DNA of 64,000 nt from Bacteroidota bacterium (GCA_027621355.1 JAQCBZ010000004.1:1-64000), one strand, 5' to 3'. Counted from the first letter of the stretch, positions 48,936-60,030 are shown. Notes: generated by a model from the letters alone, not told the origin. Numbers and translations: made by a program.

Positions 48936-51041
48936 ATGGTACATATAGATCAAAAACACCAGGATTGTCGATCCTGGGATTTCCTTCATTCGATAGCCTG
49001 GGTTGAAAGCCCAGGCTGTTGTTCTCGACAGCGACGAGAATCCATCCCCTTCGCATGGGCCCTAGTTTTTTTCCTAGGGTTAATGATGATGCAATCTTCT
49101 GCCAACGCGGTGGCTCAGCTCTCTTCACAAGCAGAAAACGGCTGGACACATACATTTGAGGGGAATGTCTGGCCAGATAATGTCTGGAGGGGCGATCTAA
49201 ACGATTTCGACGTGGTTGAGGCGACTCTGCCTGGCGCGACTGGACCTGGCGCGCTACTCCTTGAGGGTAATGAATCGGGTCGGTCTATTCTATTTCGACG
49301 ACAAAAAAGTGGGTTTGGCTCCTGGTCTTTCATCATTGAGCAAACATTCGTGAGCTCGTCTGTCAATAGGCACAAGGTGATGCTTTTTGTAGACGATTCG
49401 CTGACACAAGCGTCCATAAATGGATATGGAGTGTCTACCGGTGGATCTGGAGATGAGCGCCGTTTTAGCCTGTTTCGCCTAGATAATGGGGATGAACACC
49501 TTTTGTTGTCCCACCCATTGGAAGCGATTGATGGGGTGTATCGAGTGACGGTTACAAGGGATGAACAATTCAAGTGGTCCCTCAAAGTAAATGACCTTAC
49601 TCCTACCCGTGACCCAGAGGAGGGATCCGGGGAGAAGGTTGAACTCATCGATTCGACCCATACAGAGGCACGTTTTTTTGGGATTCGCTTTCGGTATACG
49701 TCATCGAGGCGAAAAAGCACGACAATCGATGATCTCACTTTTATCGCAGGAGAGCTTCCCCCAGCCGTCGCTATCGATACTGAGGCGCCAATGGTCACAG
49801 GACTCTATTATGGGCTTACAACTCCAGACACCCTGTTCATTGTGGTTAGTGAGCCTTTGGATCAAACAAACATCATGGTATCAAGCCCCAGCTCCATAGC
49901 CACAGCAAATTATCATAGTAAACGCGTTTGGAGCTTACCCACGGCCCAACTTGGGAATTGGGCACCCACGTCCGATCCACTACGCATCGAACCATTACGA
50001 GATTGGTCAGGGAATGAATCTGCTACTCTAGTTGCTCCCACTCCTTCCAGGTACCCTTCACCGGGCGACATCGTCGTGACAGAAGCCATGATTCGACCTT
50101 TAGAGGATGATTACGATGGACAGCCAAATCAATCTCAATATGTTGAGGTTTACAACCGCACTGATGAGTCTTTATGGATTCCTTCTCTCAAGTTTCATTT
50201 AGGATGGAAAGAAGATGGTGGAGCGTCTTGGAAGGAGTCTCTTTGTGTATCATGCCAAATCATTCAAGGGTTTGTAGCCCACCAAATCCCTCCTAAGTCC
50301 TTTGGGTTGATCTTTCCTGAGCCAGAGGAAGGATCTACCGCTATATCTCAAAGTCGAGTGACCCAAGCACATCCAGAACTACCTCTTACAATTCCCTTTT
50401 GGCAGGTGGATGCAAAAACTTTGGGCTTTCACTCAACAGAAAATCAACTCTATGTAGCGGTTCAATATCAAGATAGAATGGCTCATATCATGGATTCTGT
50501 ACGATTGATGGAGCAAAGTCACCATCCACTGGTTCCGACGACCAAGGGACTCTCATTGGAGCGACTTACCAGTACAAAGGCCACTCAACAAACGAACCCC
50601 GGTGGGGAATCTTGGCATTATCTAGATGGTTGGAATCCAATCCATTGGGTGTCTAGCGCCCATCCATCGGGTGGTACACCAGGCCAGATCAATCCATCGC
50701 AAATTCATCCAGCTCAAAGCCCCAGGGAATCATGGGTGAGCCTTTCACCTACAACCTTTTCGCCAAATCGAGATGGAGTCGATGACATTCTTCGTATCGA
50801 ATACGAGCTCCAAAGCCCTGACTATCTGATAGAAGCGACCCTTTATACAACTCAAGGGCTCCCAATTGTCCATCTCACTCGAGGGCAGTTGGCCGGGACT
50901 CGGGGTCAACTCATTTGGAAAGGGTGGATGGATGATGGCACGGTTGTACCCGCAGGACTGTATCTATTACATGTCCGTGCCTTTGGAAGTACTAAAGCCA
51001 AACCCAAGTCCATTACGAAGCCTGTGGGTGTGTATCGTTAG
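48936..51041 (+). CDS. Secreted protein with lamin-tail-like domain and C-terminal FlgD/CHU-like domain; true start uncertain
   Basis: GDIVVTEAMIRPLEDDYDGQPNQSQYVEVYNRTDESLWI; FSPNRDGVDDILRIEYEL...GQLIWKGWMDDGTVVPAGLYLLHVRA; predicted 5' end covers hairpin repeats. Confidence 0.75.
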   Translation: MVHIDQKHQDCRSWDFLHSIAWVESPGCCSRQRRESIPFAWALVFFLGLMMMQSSANAVAQLSSQAENGWTHTFEGNVWPDNVWRGDLNDFDVVEATLPGATGPGALLLEGNESGRSILFRRQKSGFGSWSFIIEQTFVSSSVNRHKVMLFVDDSLTQASINGYGVSTGGSGDERRFSLFRLDNGDEHLLLSHPLEAIDGVYRVTVTRDEQFKWSLKVNDLTPTRDPEEGSGEKVELIDSTHTEARFFGIRFRYTSSRRKSTTIDDLTFIAGELPPAVAIDTEAPMVTGLYYGLTTPDTLFIVVSEPLDQTNIMVSSPSSIATANYHSKRVWSLPTAQLGNWAPTSDPLRIEPLRDWSGNESATLVAPTPSRYPSPGDIVVTEAMIRPLEDDYDGQPNQSQYVEVYNRTDESLWIPSLKFHLGWKEDGGASWKESLCVSCQIIQGFVAHQIPPKSFGLIFPEPEEGSTAISQSRVTQAHPELPLTIPFWQVDAKTLGFHSTENQLYVAVQYQDRMAHIMDSVRLMEQSHHPLVPTTKGLSLERLTSTKATQQTNPGGESWHYLDGWNPIHWVSSAHPSGGTPGQINPSQIHPAQSPRESWVSLSPTTFSPNRDGVDDILRIEYELQSPDYLIEATLYTTQGLPIVHLTRGQLAGTRGQLIWKGWMDDGTVVPAGLYLLHVRAFGSTKAKPKSITKPVGVYR
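48959..49040. repeat. Three consecutive perfect hairpins (structured intergenic-like element)
   Basis: CCAGGAT-TGTCG-ATCCTGG (48959-48977); AGCCTGGG-TTGAAAG-CCCAGGCT (48995-49017); TTCTCG-ACAGCGA-CGAGAA (49022-49040). Confidence 0.75.
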
Positions 51042-52383
51042 CGAAAACTTTACCCATGATGTTGGCATGTTGAGGCTTGATAAAGACGCTTCGTATGATC
51101 TCCACCTGATCTGAATCAACTACAAAATCTGGGTGTCGCCTTCCAAAATACTCTCCACTCACTTTGAGCATGGATACGAAAATTGGATTCTCTGGATCAT
51201 CCATTTTATCCTGAAACCATTGTCGATTGGCCGCACTACAAGCAGATGTCGTTTTTTCTTCTGGCACAACCATCCACGTGACAATATCTAAGTCTGGTTC
51301 CATATAGATTCGATAGCGGTCATCTTGAGCTGCGATTTCCTCACAGAAATCAAGCGCATATTGACGGCTTAGCTTCAGGTAATCACCAATCCCCTCATCT
51401 CTTCGCATAGGAAGGAGCTGAATCGTAGCCCAGAACGCAGCACTTACTTGCCCAGGGCGGGAACACTCGAGGGTAATCTCTCCAAGATGGAGATCTGACG
51501 GCATAAAATAGGTGTAGGGAGAGTCATGATCATACACCTTTGAAACACTCGGATCTTTGAATAAAATGCTTCCACATCCATAGGGTTGCAAACCGTGCTT
51601 GTGCGGATCGATTACAATACTATCACTTTCGGCTACGGCTAACCATGGCTCGCGTCGAATCCCAAGGTCTCCCGAAATTAAGCCGAAAAATCCCCCATAT
51701 GCTGCATCCACATGCACTCGAACACCATATTCCCTAGCAATCGGTAGTATCTTGTCAAGCGGCTCAACCTTCCCATGACCTGTAGATCCCATCGAGACAA
51801 CGAGGGTGCCAATCTTGTCAGCATGACGACGAAACTCATCAAGATCAAGGTATCCATCTTCTGCTAGGCCTAATTCAATGAAATCAAGCCCAAGAAGTTT
51901 GCTCATTCTAGGGTGTGTATAGTGGGAATTTTTACTTGCAGCAATCGCTTTGCCAGGGTGAAGCTCGCGACCAACCCAAAGAGCCTCTAAATTGGCGATG
52001 GTTCCACCTGACGTGAGGTGCCCCAAATATGTATCGCCATACCCAACCATTTTCGACATCTCTTTCATGATTTCTCGCTCCATATTGGAGGTTGGGAGAC
52101 CACATTCATCCGAATGATTATTAGGATTTACCGTCATGGCAAGTGCGTAGGATGCCCATGCAATGGGGTGTGGTGGCTTGATCATTTGTCCAATGTATCT
52201 GGAATGATGCATGGGGAAGTTCATCTTTAATCGGTCCACCAACTGCCCCATGACCTCGTCCATTTGGTCCAAATCTATGGGTAAAGGGGTTGGATCTGGA
52301 CCGTACTGCCCTCGCCAGCCATCCAGGTCTTTAAGATGTTTCTCTAAAAGGGGTAAAAACTGGGAATACTCGTATAGCTCCAT
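51013..52383 (-). CDS. Pyridoxal-dependent (group II) amino acid decarboxylase family protein
   Basis: GHLTSGGTIANLEALWVGRELHPGKAI, VHVDAAYGGFFGLI, DSIVIDPHKHGLQPYGCGSILFKD. Confidence 0.9.
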   Translation of the reverse strand: MELYEYSQFLPLLEKHLKDLDGWRGQYGPDPTPLPIDLDQMDEVMGQLVDRLKMNFPMHHSRYIGQMIKPPHPIAWASYALAMTVNPNNHSDECGLPTSNMEREIMKEMSKMVGYGDTYLGHLTSGGTIANLEALWVGRELHPGKAIAASKNSHYTHPRMSKLLGLDFIELGLAEDGYLDLDEFRRHADKIGTLVVSMGSTGHGKVEPLDKILPIAREYGVRVHVDAAYGGFFGLISGDLGIRREPWLAVAESDSIVIDPHKHGLQPYGCGSILFKDPSVSKVYDHDSPYTYFMPSDLHLGEITLECSRPGQVSAAFWATIQLLPMRRDEGIGDYLKLSRQYALDFCEEIAAQDDRYRIYMEPDLDIVTWMVVPEEKTTSACSAANRQWFQDKMDDPENPIFVSMLKVSGEYFGRRHPDFVVDSDQVEIIRSVFIKPQHANIMGKVFANDTHPQAS

Positions 52384-52447
52384 CTTGTCTCCTACTCGAT
52401 TTTCTATGGGTCGTATCTCTACTACATCGTCTGTTCTTTCATGCTCC

Positions 52448-53452
52448 TTACAACTCTATCGCGATCCCGGCCGAAAGCACTTGGCTCACTTGAATGTCTG
52501 GGCTAAAATCCCTGTCATAGACCAAATCAAACTGAAAGGTGGTGCGAAGATAAGAATTGATCCGCCCGACAAACTTGTTGCTCAGGTTCACATCCGTCTC
52601 TTTAAACGGATCTACTAGCGAAGTAAATGTATCAAGGTTTCCAATGTATTGCACATTTTCCATGAGTTGTTCCTTAAAGGCAAGACCCATGGTAATCCCC
52701 CCTTCGTTACGCACTTTGTCGTTACCCTCTAAACCATATCGTGATCCAATGGACGATCGTCGGACGTAGGTTTGCTTGAGTCCCAATCCAAACTCCAATG
52801 AATATTGTCCCGTGGTCATCGCAAGGCCTGCGTTTTCTGAAAACACCAACGGGGCCAACCACGATGAGACCAGTTCGTCAGGGTCATTGGGATCACTCGC
52901 ATATTTAAATCCTTCATTAAACTGAGTCGACACCATGAGATTTGCAAAGACATTAATCTTGCGATTATCAGGACTCAGGCTGTAAAGAAATCGGTGTCTG
53001 AACTCAATGAGATCCTCTGTTTTTCGACTTCCTGTGTTTTCTAGACGCGCATATCCGTATTTGAGCGTGAGCCTTGTACCATACTGGAACCGCTCGTCAC
53101 GATAGAGATAGAGGGCATTCGATTCCCCCGTGATCGCAATCGTATTGACACCTCCCTTGGACCAATTCCTATAGCTCGCCTGCGTTCCATTGACGCCCCC
53201 TGACCATGAGAACTCTCCCCCGCGCAGCGTGTCCGGAAAGACAATAGATTGTTGAGAAACTGCAGGTGAGATGGAAAATGCAACCCAAATCAGCAGGAAC
53301 ATTCCTACAAAGGCGGCGCGACACAATGCACGACACAATGCACGAGCCACCAAATTTTGGTTCACGTATTGGCTGTAGTGGGTCAAATTTTGGACCTGGC
53401 AGTTAGACAAATGGGTAGGTTTATGCATCACTAGAGTTGGAATCATCAACAT
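52448..53452 (-). CDS. DUF3078-like outer-membrane/secreted protein; start uncertain
   Basis: FSWSGGVNGTQASYRNWSKGGVNTIAITGESNALYLYRDERFQYGTRLTLKYGYARLENTG; signal peptide near MFLLIWVAFSISPAVSQQ. Confidence 0.8.
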   Translation of the reverse strand: MLMIPTLVMHKPTHLSNCQVQNLTHYSQYVNQNLVARALCRALCRAAFVGMFLLIWVAFSISPAVSQQSIVFPDTLRGGEFSWSGGVNGTQASYRNWSKGGVNTIAITGESNALYLYRDERFQYGTRLTLKYGYARLENTGSRKTEDLIEFRHRFLYSLSPDNRKINVFANLMVSTQFNEGFKYASDPNDPDELVSSWLAPLVFSENAGLAMTTGQYSLEFGLGLKQTYVRRSSIGSRYGLEGNDKVRNEGGITMGLAFKEQLMENVQYIGNLDTFTSLVDPFKETDVNLSNKFVGRINSYLRTTFQFDLVYDRDFSPDIQVSQVLSAGIAIEL

Positions 53453-53583
53453 GTGCTCACGGTATGAAGGTAATCAATGGGGGCTCATCTTAGCAATGAC
53501 GGAGCAAGAACAAGTCGTGTATCCTTAGTTGATTTCTGCATGGTTCGTCTTTATATTTAATGTTCTGTCAGAAATTCGGACTT

Positions 53584-53654
53584 TGCCCGGTCGTCTAATG
53601 GCAGGACAGCTGGTTTTGGTCCAGTATGTGGGGGTTCGAGTCCTCCCCGGGCAA
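53584..53654 (+). tRNA. tRNA-Gln (UUG anticodon)
   Basis: Cloverleaf TGCCCGG/CCGGGCA acceptor, GCTGG-TTTTGGT-CCAGT anticodon arm, GGGGG-TTCGAGT-CCTCC T-arm. Confidence 0.9.
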
Positions 53655-53723
53655 CACACTCTCAAAGCTTGGAGCTAGGATCCCAGGCTCAATTGTAACT
53701 TACCTGATGCGTACGGGGTATTT

Positions 53724-54656
53724 TTGGAATCACCACTCGCCATCTTTGCGGGACGAAGCAATCAAGCTTTAGGGCGTGCTATAGCTGAGCATTATGGTGC
53801 TTCACTTGGCGATGTGACCATCAAATCGTTCTCTGATGGTGAGCTATATATTAAGTTTGAGCAGAGTATCCGAGGTGAGGATATTTACATTATCCAATCT
53901 ACCCCTCCGCCGAGTGATACTATTTTTGAGTTACTTCTCATGCTGGACGCGGCAAAACGTGCCTCTGTTCGGAGAGTTACAGCGGTTATCCCATACTTTG
54001 GGTATGCACGTCAAGACCGAAAAGATCAACCTCGAGTCTCAATTGCTGCAAAACTGATGGCGAACCTCATTACTGAGGCAGGGGCCGATCGTGTTTTGAC
54101 CATGGATCTTCATGCGGCTCAAATTCAAGGGTTTTTTGACATCCCTTTAGATCATTTGTACGCAAGTAGAGTGTTTATCGACTATTTTGCGGCCAATCCT
54201 ATTGAAAATCTTGTGGTCGTTGCCCCTGATGTGGGTTCTTTAAAAATGGCTCGCTCCTACTCGAAACGTTTGGGTGCCACATTAGCATTTATCGATAAGC
54301 GACGCCCCGCTCAGAATGTTGCAGAAGTGATGAACATCATCGGAGACGTTGAAGGGAAAAATGTACTTATCGTGGATGATTTAATTGATACTGCTGGAAC
54401 CATCACCAATGCTGCTGTCGCGTTGAAGGAGCGCGGTGCATTGAGCATCCAGGCGGCCTGTACCCACCCTATCCTGTCGGGTCCTGCGTTTCAACGCATT
54501 GAGGACTCACCCATCGACATGATGTTGGTCACCGACACAGTCCCATTATCTCGCCCCTCAAGCAAGCTCAAAGTGCTGAGTGTGGCTGCCATATTCGCTG
54601 AAGCCATCCAACGGATTCACACGAATGACACCATCAGTGCGTTGTTTAATGACTAA
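53724..54656 (+). CDS. prs: Ribose-phosphate pyrophosphokinase
   Basis: IFAGRSNQALGRAIAEHYGASLGDVTIKSFSDGELYIKFEQSIRGEDIYIIQST, NVLIVDDLIDTAGTI; apparent TTG start. Confidence 0.95.
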   Translation: MESPLAIFAGRSNQALGRAIAEHYGASLGDVTIKSFSDGELYIKFEQSIRGEDIYIIQSTPPPSDTIFELLLMLDAAKRASVRRVTAVIPYFGYARQDRKDQPRVSIAAKLMANLITEAGADRVLTMDLHAAQIQGFFDIPLDHLYASRVFIDYFAANPIENLVVVAPDVGSLKMARSYSKRLGATLAFIDKRRPAQNVAEVMNIIGDVEGKNVLIVDDLIDTAGTITNAAVALKERGALSIQAACTHPILSGPAFQRIEDSPIDMMLVTDTVPLSRPSSKLKVLSVAAIFAEAIQRIHTNDTISALFND

Positions 54657-54704
54657 GTCTTTGCAATAGCTCACTGAGTTTCAATAACCTAAACATCATC
54701 TATC

Positions 54705-55376
54705 ATGACGCCTCCGGAAGTAACAAAAATAGAAGGAATCAAGCGCGAGCTTGGGCGTAAATCAGCGTCCAACCTTCGTGCCTCCAGACGAGTTCCTGCT
54801 GTTTTGTATGGCCCAAACGTCACAGATAATATCCACTTTTCGGTCGAAGAGATCGCGTTGGAAAAAATTCTGTCCGTGCCTACAACAAAACTGCAAGACA
54901 TTACCATTGACGGCCAGAATTACAGGACTTTATTAAAAAATGTGGAGTTTGATCCGATTACGGACAAGCCTCTACACGCAGATTTTTATGTCCTTAGCGA
55001 TTCCCATCCAGTAAGCCTAAAAGTTCCTATTCGATTGATTGGAACTCCTCGTGGTGTTCTTGAAGGGGGTGGACGCATGTTCCAGCCACTCAAGATTATG
55101 CGTATTAAGGTGCTTCCAGACAAAATTCCTGCTGATTTTTCGCTTAATGTAAGCCATCTAAACATTGGTGATGTCTTGCGAGTTTCAGATGTTGACATGG
55201 ATGGGATTATCCCATTGGACGCAAGCACAAGAACCATTGTTGTCATTAAACCACCTAAAGGAGCACTTGTTGAAGAAACCCCTGAGCTTGAAGAGGGTGA
55301 TGAGGATGAAACAAGTGACGCTTCAGAATCAGGTAGTGGTGACGATGGTAGCTCTGAAGAAAGCAACGAGTCATAA
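54705..55376 (+). CDS. rplY: 50S ribosomal protein L25/general stress protein Ctc
   Basis: GIKRELGRKSASNLRASRRVPAVLYGPN; acidic C-terminal tail EEGDEDETSDASESGSGDDGSSEESNES. Confidence 0.93.
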   Translation: MTPPEVTKIEGIKRELGRKSASNLRASRRVPAVLYGPNVTDNIHFSVEEIALEKILSVPTTKLQDITIDGQNYRTLLKNVEFDPITDKPLHADFYVLSDSHPVSLKVPIRLIGTPRGVLEGGGRMFQPLKIMRIKVLPDKIPADFSLNVSHLNIGDVLRVSDVDMDGIIPLDASTRTIVVIKPPKGALVEETPELEEGDEDETSDASESGSGDDGSSEESNES

Positions 55377-55442
55377 ATCCATTATGAGTGTCAATTCTAG
55401 GGGAAGACAGGACGAATTGATGCTCTTCATGGCCCCATCGCG

Positions 55443-56030
55443 ATGAAAATGATCACAGGACTCGGTAATCCAGGCAATGCATATTGGGACACACGTCACA
55501 ATGTAGGCTTTGATATTGCCGATGTCCTGATTGATCAATATGGTCAGGGTGAGCGATCGAACACGGGCTCCTACGAAATAGCAGAATGTCGTTTCAAAGG
55601 TCAAACGTTTATGGTGATGAAGCCCATGACCTTCATGAATCGAAGTGGTAGTGCCGTAACCAAAGCACTAGCTCACACTCAGGTCTCCTTGGATGATATG
55701 ATTGTATGTTACGACGATTTGAATCTACCCCTTGGTGAACTCCGCATGAAGCATGGAGGTAGTGCTGGGGGGCATAATGGTATTCAAGATATCATCGATC
55801 AAACTGGGACCCGTGAATTTCCACGATTACGATTTGGTATAGGCAACGATTTCCCCCGAGGAATGCAAGTTGAATATGTTCTTTCACGATTTTCTTCGAG
55901 TGAGAAGGAAATTGTGGATGAGGCTACAGAACTTGCAGTTGAAGCCCTTACAACCTTCATCCGAGCTGATCTAACCACAGCAATGAATCACTTTAACAAG
56001 AAGACTATACAACCAAAAACTCAAACATAA
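55443..56030 (+). CDS. pth: Peptidyl-tRNA hydrolase
   Basis: [56 protein letters not shown]. Confidence 0.96.
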   Translation: MKMITGLGNPGNAYWDTRHNVGFDIADVLIDQYGQGERSNTGSYEIAECRFKGQTFMVMKPMTFMNRSGSAVTKALAHTQVSLDDMIVCYDDLNLPLGELRMKHGGSAGGHNGIQDIIDQTGTREFPRLRFGIGNDFPRGMQVEYVLSRFSSSEKEIVDEATELAVEALTTFIRADLTTAMNHFNKKTIQPKTQT

Positions 56031-56034
56031 ACTC

Positions 56035-58227
56035 ATGTTAATCACACTCATCTCTCTGATACCCGCAGCGGGTATCCTAGCCTTGCTCTTCACGGCAATC
56101 AAAAGCCAGTGGGTAGCCAAGCAAGAGGTCGGAACAGAAAAAATGGCTCGTATTGCGGAAAGCATTACTGAAGGAGCTATGGCATTTCTCAAAGCGGAGT
56201 ACAAAATCTTATCCATCTTTGTGGTGCTTGTGGCTGCCCTTTTAGGATTTTCCGCAGATGCTGAAACCTCATCACCATTCGTTGCCTTATCCTTTATCGT
56301 CGGAGCTGTCTGTTCCGGCCTAGCTGGATTTATCGGTATGCGTGTCGCAACCAAAGCCAATGTTCGCACGACTCATGCCGCTCGTACTAGCCTTGGCGCA
56401 GGTCTTAACGTCGCTTTTGCGGGTGGATCTGTCATGGGCCTTGGTGTTGTAGGACTAGGCCTTTTGGGTCTTGGTGGCCTATTTTTCCTTTACCAATCGA
56501 TGTTTGGACTTGAAGTGGATGGGGTAAACAAGGTCCTTACCGTTATCACTAGTTTCTCTTTTGGAGCCTCTTCGATCGCTCTGTTTGCACGTGTAGGTGG
56601 GGGAATCTATACCAAAGCTGCGGACGTGGGGGCTGACCTTGTGGGGAAAGTCGAAGCAGGAATCCCTGAAGATCACCCACTAAACCCTGCTACGATTGCC
56701 GATAATGTTGGTGATAACGTTGGAGACGTTGCCGGTATGGGCGCCGATCTGTTTGAATCGTATGTTGGCTCTATCATTGGAGCCATGGTCTTGGGTGCAG
56801 CCTTCATGGTTGTACCAAGTTTTGCAGACAGCATCGACTTTGAAGGATTAAACGCAGTCATTTTACCTATGGTTTTGGCAGGTGTTGGAATTATCACCTC
56901 CATTATCGGGACCTTTTTTGTGCGTGTGAAAGAGGGTGGAAATCCTCAAAAAGCGCTCAATATTGGTGAGTTTTCAGCGGCCCTGATCATGCTTGTAGCA
57001 TCTTATTTCTTGATTACGTGGATTCTTCCTGCACAATGGACCTTTGATGGGAAAGAATACAGCGCTCTTGGGGTGTTCTGGGCAACATTATTCGGTCTAG
57101 GTGCAGGCCTCACCATCGGTCTCATTACTGAGTATTACACGGGTACGGGCACGCGTCCAGTCCTTTCGATTGTGCGTCAATCCTTGACTGGATCTGCAAC
57201 CAATATCATTGCTGGACTTGGTGTAGGGATGATCTCTACTGCGATTCCAATCATCATCATTGCTGTCGCCATTTTAGGAGCTTACCACTTTGCAGGTCTC
57301 TATGGAATTGCGATTGCGGCTGTGGGAATGCTTTCCAACACAGGGGTGCAGTTGGCTGTTGATGCGTATGGCCCGATTTCTGACAATGCCGGTGGTATTG
57401 CCGAGATGGCTGAGCTTCCAAAAGAAGTACGTCAACGTACCGACAAATTGGATGCAGTTGGTAACACGACTGCTGCCATTGGAAAAGGTTTTGCGATTGG
57501 ATCTGCAGCGTTGACTGCACTCGCGTTATTCTCAGCATTCATCACATCTTATAACGTTGCCAATCCAGACAATCCACTTGTTTCGATCTCTATCACCAAT
57601 CCAAGTGTGATGGCATCCCTTTTTGTGGGAGCCATGTTGCCGTTCCTTTTCTCTGCGCTTTCTATGCAAGCTGTGGGTCGTGCTGCCATGGCTATGATTG
57701 AGGAAGTACGCCGTCAGTTTAACACAATTCCTGAGCTTCGTGCCGCATTGGATGTGATGACCAAAAACGATGGAAAAGAAATGGATACATGGAGTGATGC
57801 GGATCGCAAAATTTTTGATGCAGCAGATGGAAAGGCTGAGTATGCAAAATGTGTGGAGATTTCCACAACAGCTTCGATCCGTGAAATGGTCCTTCCTGGG
57901 CTTCTCGCAGTTGCCGTTCCAGTCGCTTTTGGTTTCCTTGGCGGTGCAGAAATGCTTGGTGGGCTGCTTGCCGGTGTGACAGCATCAGGTGTATTAATGG
58001 CCCTATTCCAGTCTAATGCGGGTGGAGCTTGGGATAATGCCAAAAAAATGATCGAAGAAGGTGTCGAGATTAACGGCGAGATGTATTACAAAGGATCAGA
58101 GCCTCACAAGGCAGCTGTCGTTGGTGATACCGTAGGTGATCCTTTCAAAGATACCTCTGGACCTTCACTCAACATCTTGATCAAGCTTATGTCTGTTGTG
58201 GCACTTGTGATTGCCGGTATGATTTAA
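56035..58227 (+). CDS. hppA: Membrane-bound ion-pumping pyrophosphatase
   Basis: [81 protein letters not shown]. Confidence 0.97.
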   Translation: MLITLISLIPAAGILALLFTAIKSQWVAKQEVGTEKMARIAESITEGAMAFLKAEYKILSIFVVLVAALLGFSADAETSSPFVALSFIVGAVCSGLAGFIGMRVATKANVRTTHAARTSLGAGLNVAFAGGSVMGLGVVGLGLLGLGGLFFLYQSMFGLEVDGVNKVLTVITSFSFGASSIALFARVGGGIYTKAADVGADLVGKVEAGIPEDHPLNPATIADNVGDNVGDVAGMGADLFESYVGSIIGAMVLGAAFMVVPSFADSIDFEGLNAVILPMVLAGVGIITSIIGTFFVRVKEGGNPQKALNIGEFSAALIMLVASYFLITWILPAQWTFDGKEYSALGVFWATLFGLGAGLTIGLITEYYTGTGTRPVLSIVRQSLTGSATNIIAGLGVGMISTAIPIIIIAVAILGAYHFAGLYGIAIAAVGMLSNTGVQLAVDAYGPISDNAGGIAEMAELPKEVRQRTDKLDAVGNTTAAIGKGFAIGSAALTALALFSAFITSYNVANPDNPLVSISITNPSVMASLFVGAMLPFLFSALSMQAVGRAAMAMIEEVRRQFNTIPELRAALDVMTKNDGKEMDTWSDADRKIFDAADGKAEYAKCVEISTTASIREMVLPGLLAVAVPVAFGFLGGAEMLGGLLAGVTASGVLMALFQSNAGGAWDNAKKMIEEGVEINGEMYYKGSEPHKAAVVGDTVGDPFKDTSGPSLNILIKLMSVVALVIAGMI

Positions 58228-58231
58228 GCCT

Positions 58232-58939
58232 ATGTATATCCTCAAGTGGATTTTTGACCATGACTTGAGACTTCATGATTTGATTCATCCCCCTTTATCG
58301 CAAATGGGGGATGAACCATCTCATTCAAAAGTTTCGGATCGTTCATTAGAAGATTTTTTATCCCCTGATCCGACCTATTCACGTTTTTATTTTAGTGCGA
58401 CTAATCTTGATGCCGAACATTTTGGCTTGAGTATTTATCCTCAGGTTGAGTCTTTTTTTAGTGGACTCGACCATCACTTTGGCGAAACGGCCCGGTGGAC
58501 GACAAGAGGACCTCAAGTGTCGATTTACCAGTGTATGCAGGCACTCTACCATGGACAGTGTGTGATTGTTACTCCTCCTAATGAAACGGTTGATCCTGAA
58601 ATCTTACGATCCATGAGTATTACATCTGGTGAGGAGCCTACCAAGCACCGTGCTTTATTGGGTGATCAACTCCAAAAAGGCCATACAGTCTTGTTCAAAG
58701 AACAATCTCATCATGGCTACGATCTCCAGATGTACACTCCACGTAATATCTACGGCGACTTATTCGCCTTCATGAAAAACCTTGCCTTCTTAGACCCAGA
58801 GCAAACTCCAACTCGTTTGTTTAGTATTAATGCCAAACGGATGAGATCAGAGCGTCAATTTTATTTTGAGATGTGGAGCCTTGACCAACCTCCTCATGGC
58901 TTTGAAGAGGTGTTTCCCAAAACCGATGCCCCGTACTGA
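58232..58939 (+). CDS. Conserved hypothetical protein (235 aa), soluble, unknown function
   Basis: Complete ORF 5 nt downstream of hppA; no family recognised. Confidence 0.65.
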   Translation: MYILKWIFDHDLRLHDLIHPPLSQMGDEPSHSKVSDRSLEDFLSPDPTYSRFYFSATNLDAEHFGLSIYPQVESFFSGLDHHFGETARWTTRGPQVSIYQCMQALYHGQCVIVTPPNETVDPEILRSMSITSGEEPTKHRALLGDQLQKGHTVLFKEQSHHGYDLQMYTPRNIYGDLFAFMKNLAFLDPEQTPTRLFSINAKRMRSERQFYFEMWSLDQPPHGFEEVFPKTDAPY

Positions 58940-60030
58940 TCTGTAGAGGGCAGTGGATACCTCACAACGTGTGTCGATTCAGAATCTTCATCGACATAGT
59001 GAAGCAATACTCCGTTATCCCCCATAACAAATTCACTGAATAGCGTACCTGTTCGAATCGATTGTAAGTAATCGCCTGTTTCTGAGTCATATAGATCTAT
59101 ACGACTCATTAATCCATCTGTTCTACCCGAAAAAGAGATCCATAACATTTGATCGAACACATGGATATGTCCAATGGATCGCTTGGCTTTGGGATTGATG
59201 GTAAAGTATCGACCCAAATCGTTTTCACCTTGCACCAGGAGTTGTTCGTTTTCTTCAAATCCTACAAGATCCCGACTCCAACGCAAGGTCCCATCTGAAT
59301 TGTAACTACGAAGGTAATCAAAGTAGAAAGCTCCAAATACTAATCGATTTTGATTACAAAGGACGGCTCCATCGCGATGAAAGATAGAGGACTGACTAAA
59401 TCGTGGTATCTGTTGAAAGTGTGCTTTAATGATGCCTTCTGTGTCTAGATAAGCGAACATCCCTTTCTTGTGATGATTTTCTAGCAACACATAAAACGAA
59501 CCGTCTGTACACGTCGCCAACCTTGAAGGCGTCACTCGATCGAGTTCAATAGTACGATCCCACTCACCTTTTAATGTCCATTCCACAATGCGTCGATTCA
59601 CGACGTCGGTTAAGAAGAGTCCATTGGATGAGGGTTGTATGTCAAACAGGTTCCCTACTTGATGTGTCCCTTCCCCCAAAGGATATATCCATTCCTCTCC
59701 ATACGCTAGATGAAGCCCTGATGAGATATCAAACGCTATGACACTTTCACGGCGGAAGTCTAAAAAAGCAAGGGAATAATCGTCCAACAGGGTCATTCTA
59801 TTTAAGAAGTAGTACCCCTTTGACTGCAGATCAAGCGTATCTAGGGCTTCGCCAAGATCAATCCACTTCAATCTGTCGGCTTTCTGTGGCGTGACATCTG
59901 ATAAGGACTGCGCATTCGTCAAGGAGGCGCCCCATGTCAAAAAACTGACCAGCAAAGCAATCCCAGCAAAAAAGCAGGATCCTCGAGTGGACCCTGAATG
60001 ATAGATTCCTGGCGTACTCATCGCGACCAC
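58894..60030 (-). CDS. 6-bladed beta-propeller-like secreted/lipid-anchored protein
   Basis: 378 aa; repeated blade-like segments (IVEWTLKGEWDRTIELDRVTPSRLATCTDGSFYVLLEN, LRSYNSDGTLRWSRDLVG). Confidence 0.75.
   Translation of the reverse strand: MVAMSTPGIYHSGSTRGSCFFAGIALLVSFLTWGASLTNAQSLSDVTPQKADRLKWIDLGEALDTLDLQSKGYYFLNRMTLLDDYSLAFLDFRRESVIAFDISSGLHLAYGEEWIYPLGEGTHQVGNLFDIQPSSNGLFLTDVVNRRIVEWTLKGEWDRTIELDRVTPSRLATCTDGSFYVLLENHHKKGMFAYLDTEGIIKAHFQQIPRFSQSSIFHRDGAVLCNQNRLVFGAFYFDYLRSYNSDGTLRWSRDLVGFEENEQLLVQGENDLGRYFTINPKAKRSIGHIHVFDQMLWISFSGRTDGLMSRIDLYDSETGDYLQSIRTGTLFSEFVMGDNGVLLHYVDEDSESTHVVRYPLPSTDQYGASVLGNTSSKP

Noticed and set aside
49115-49798. 227-aa minus-strand ORF inside the secreted-protein gene
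   Set aside because: Low-complexity Ser-rich translation antisense to a domain-bearing ORF; no family signature.
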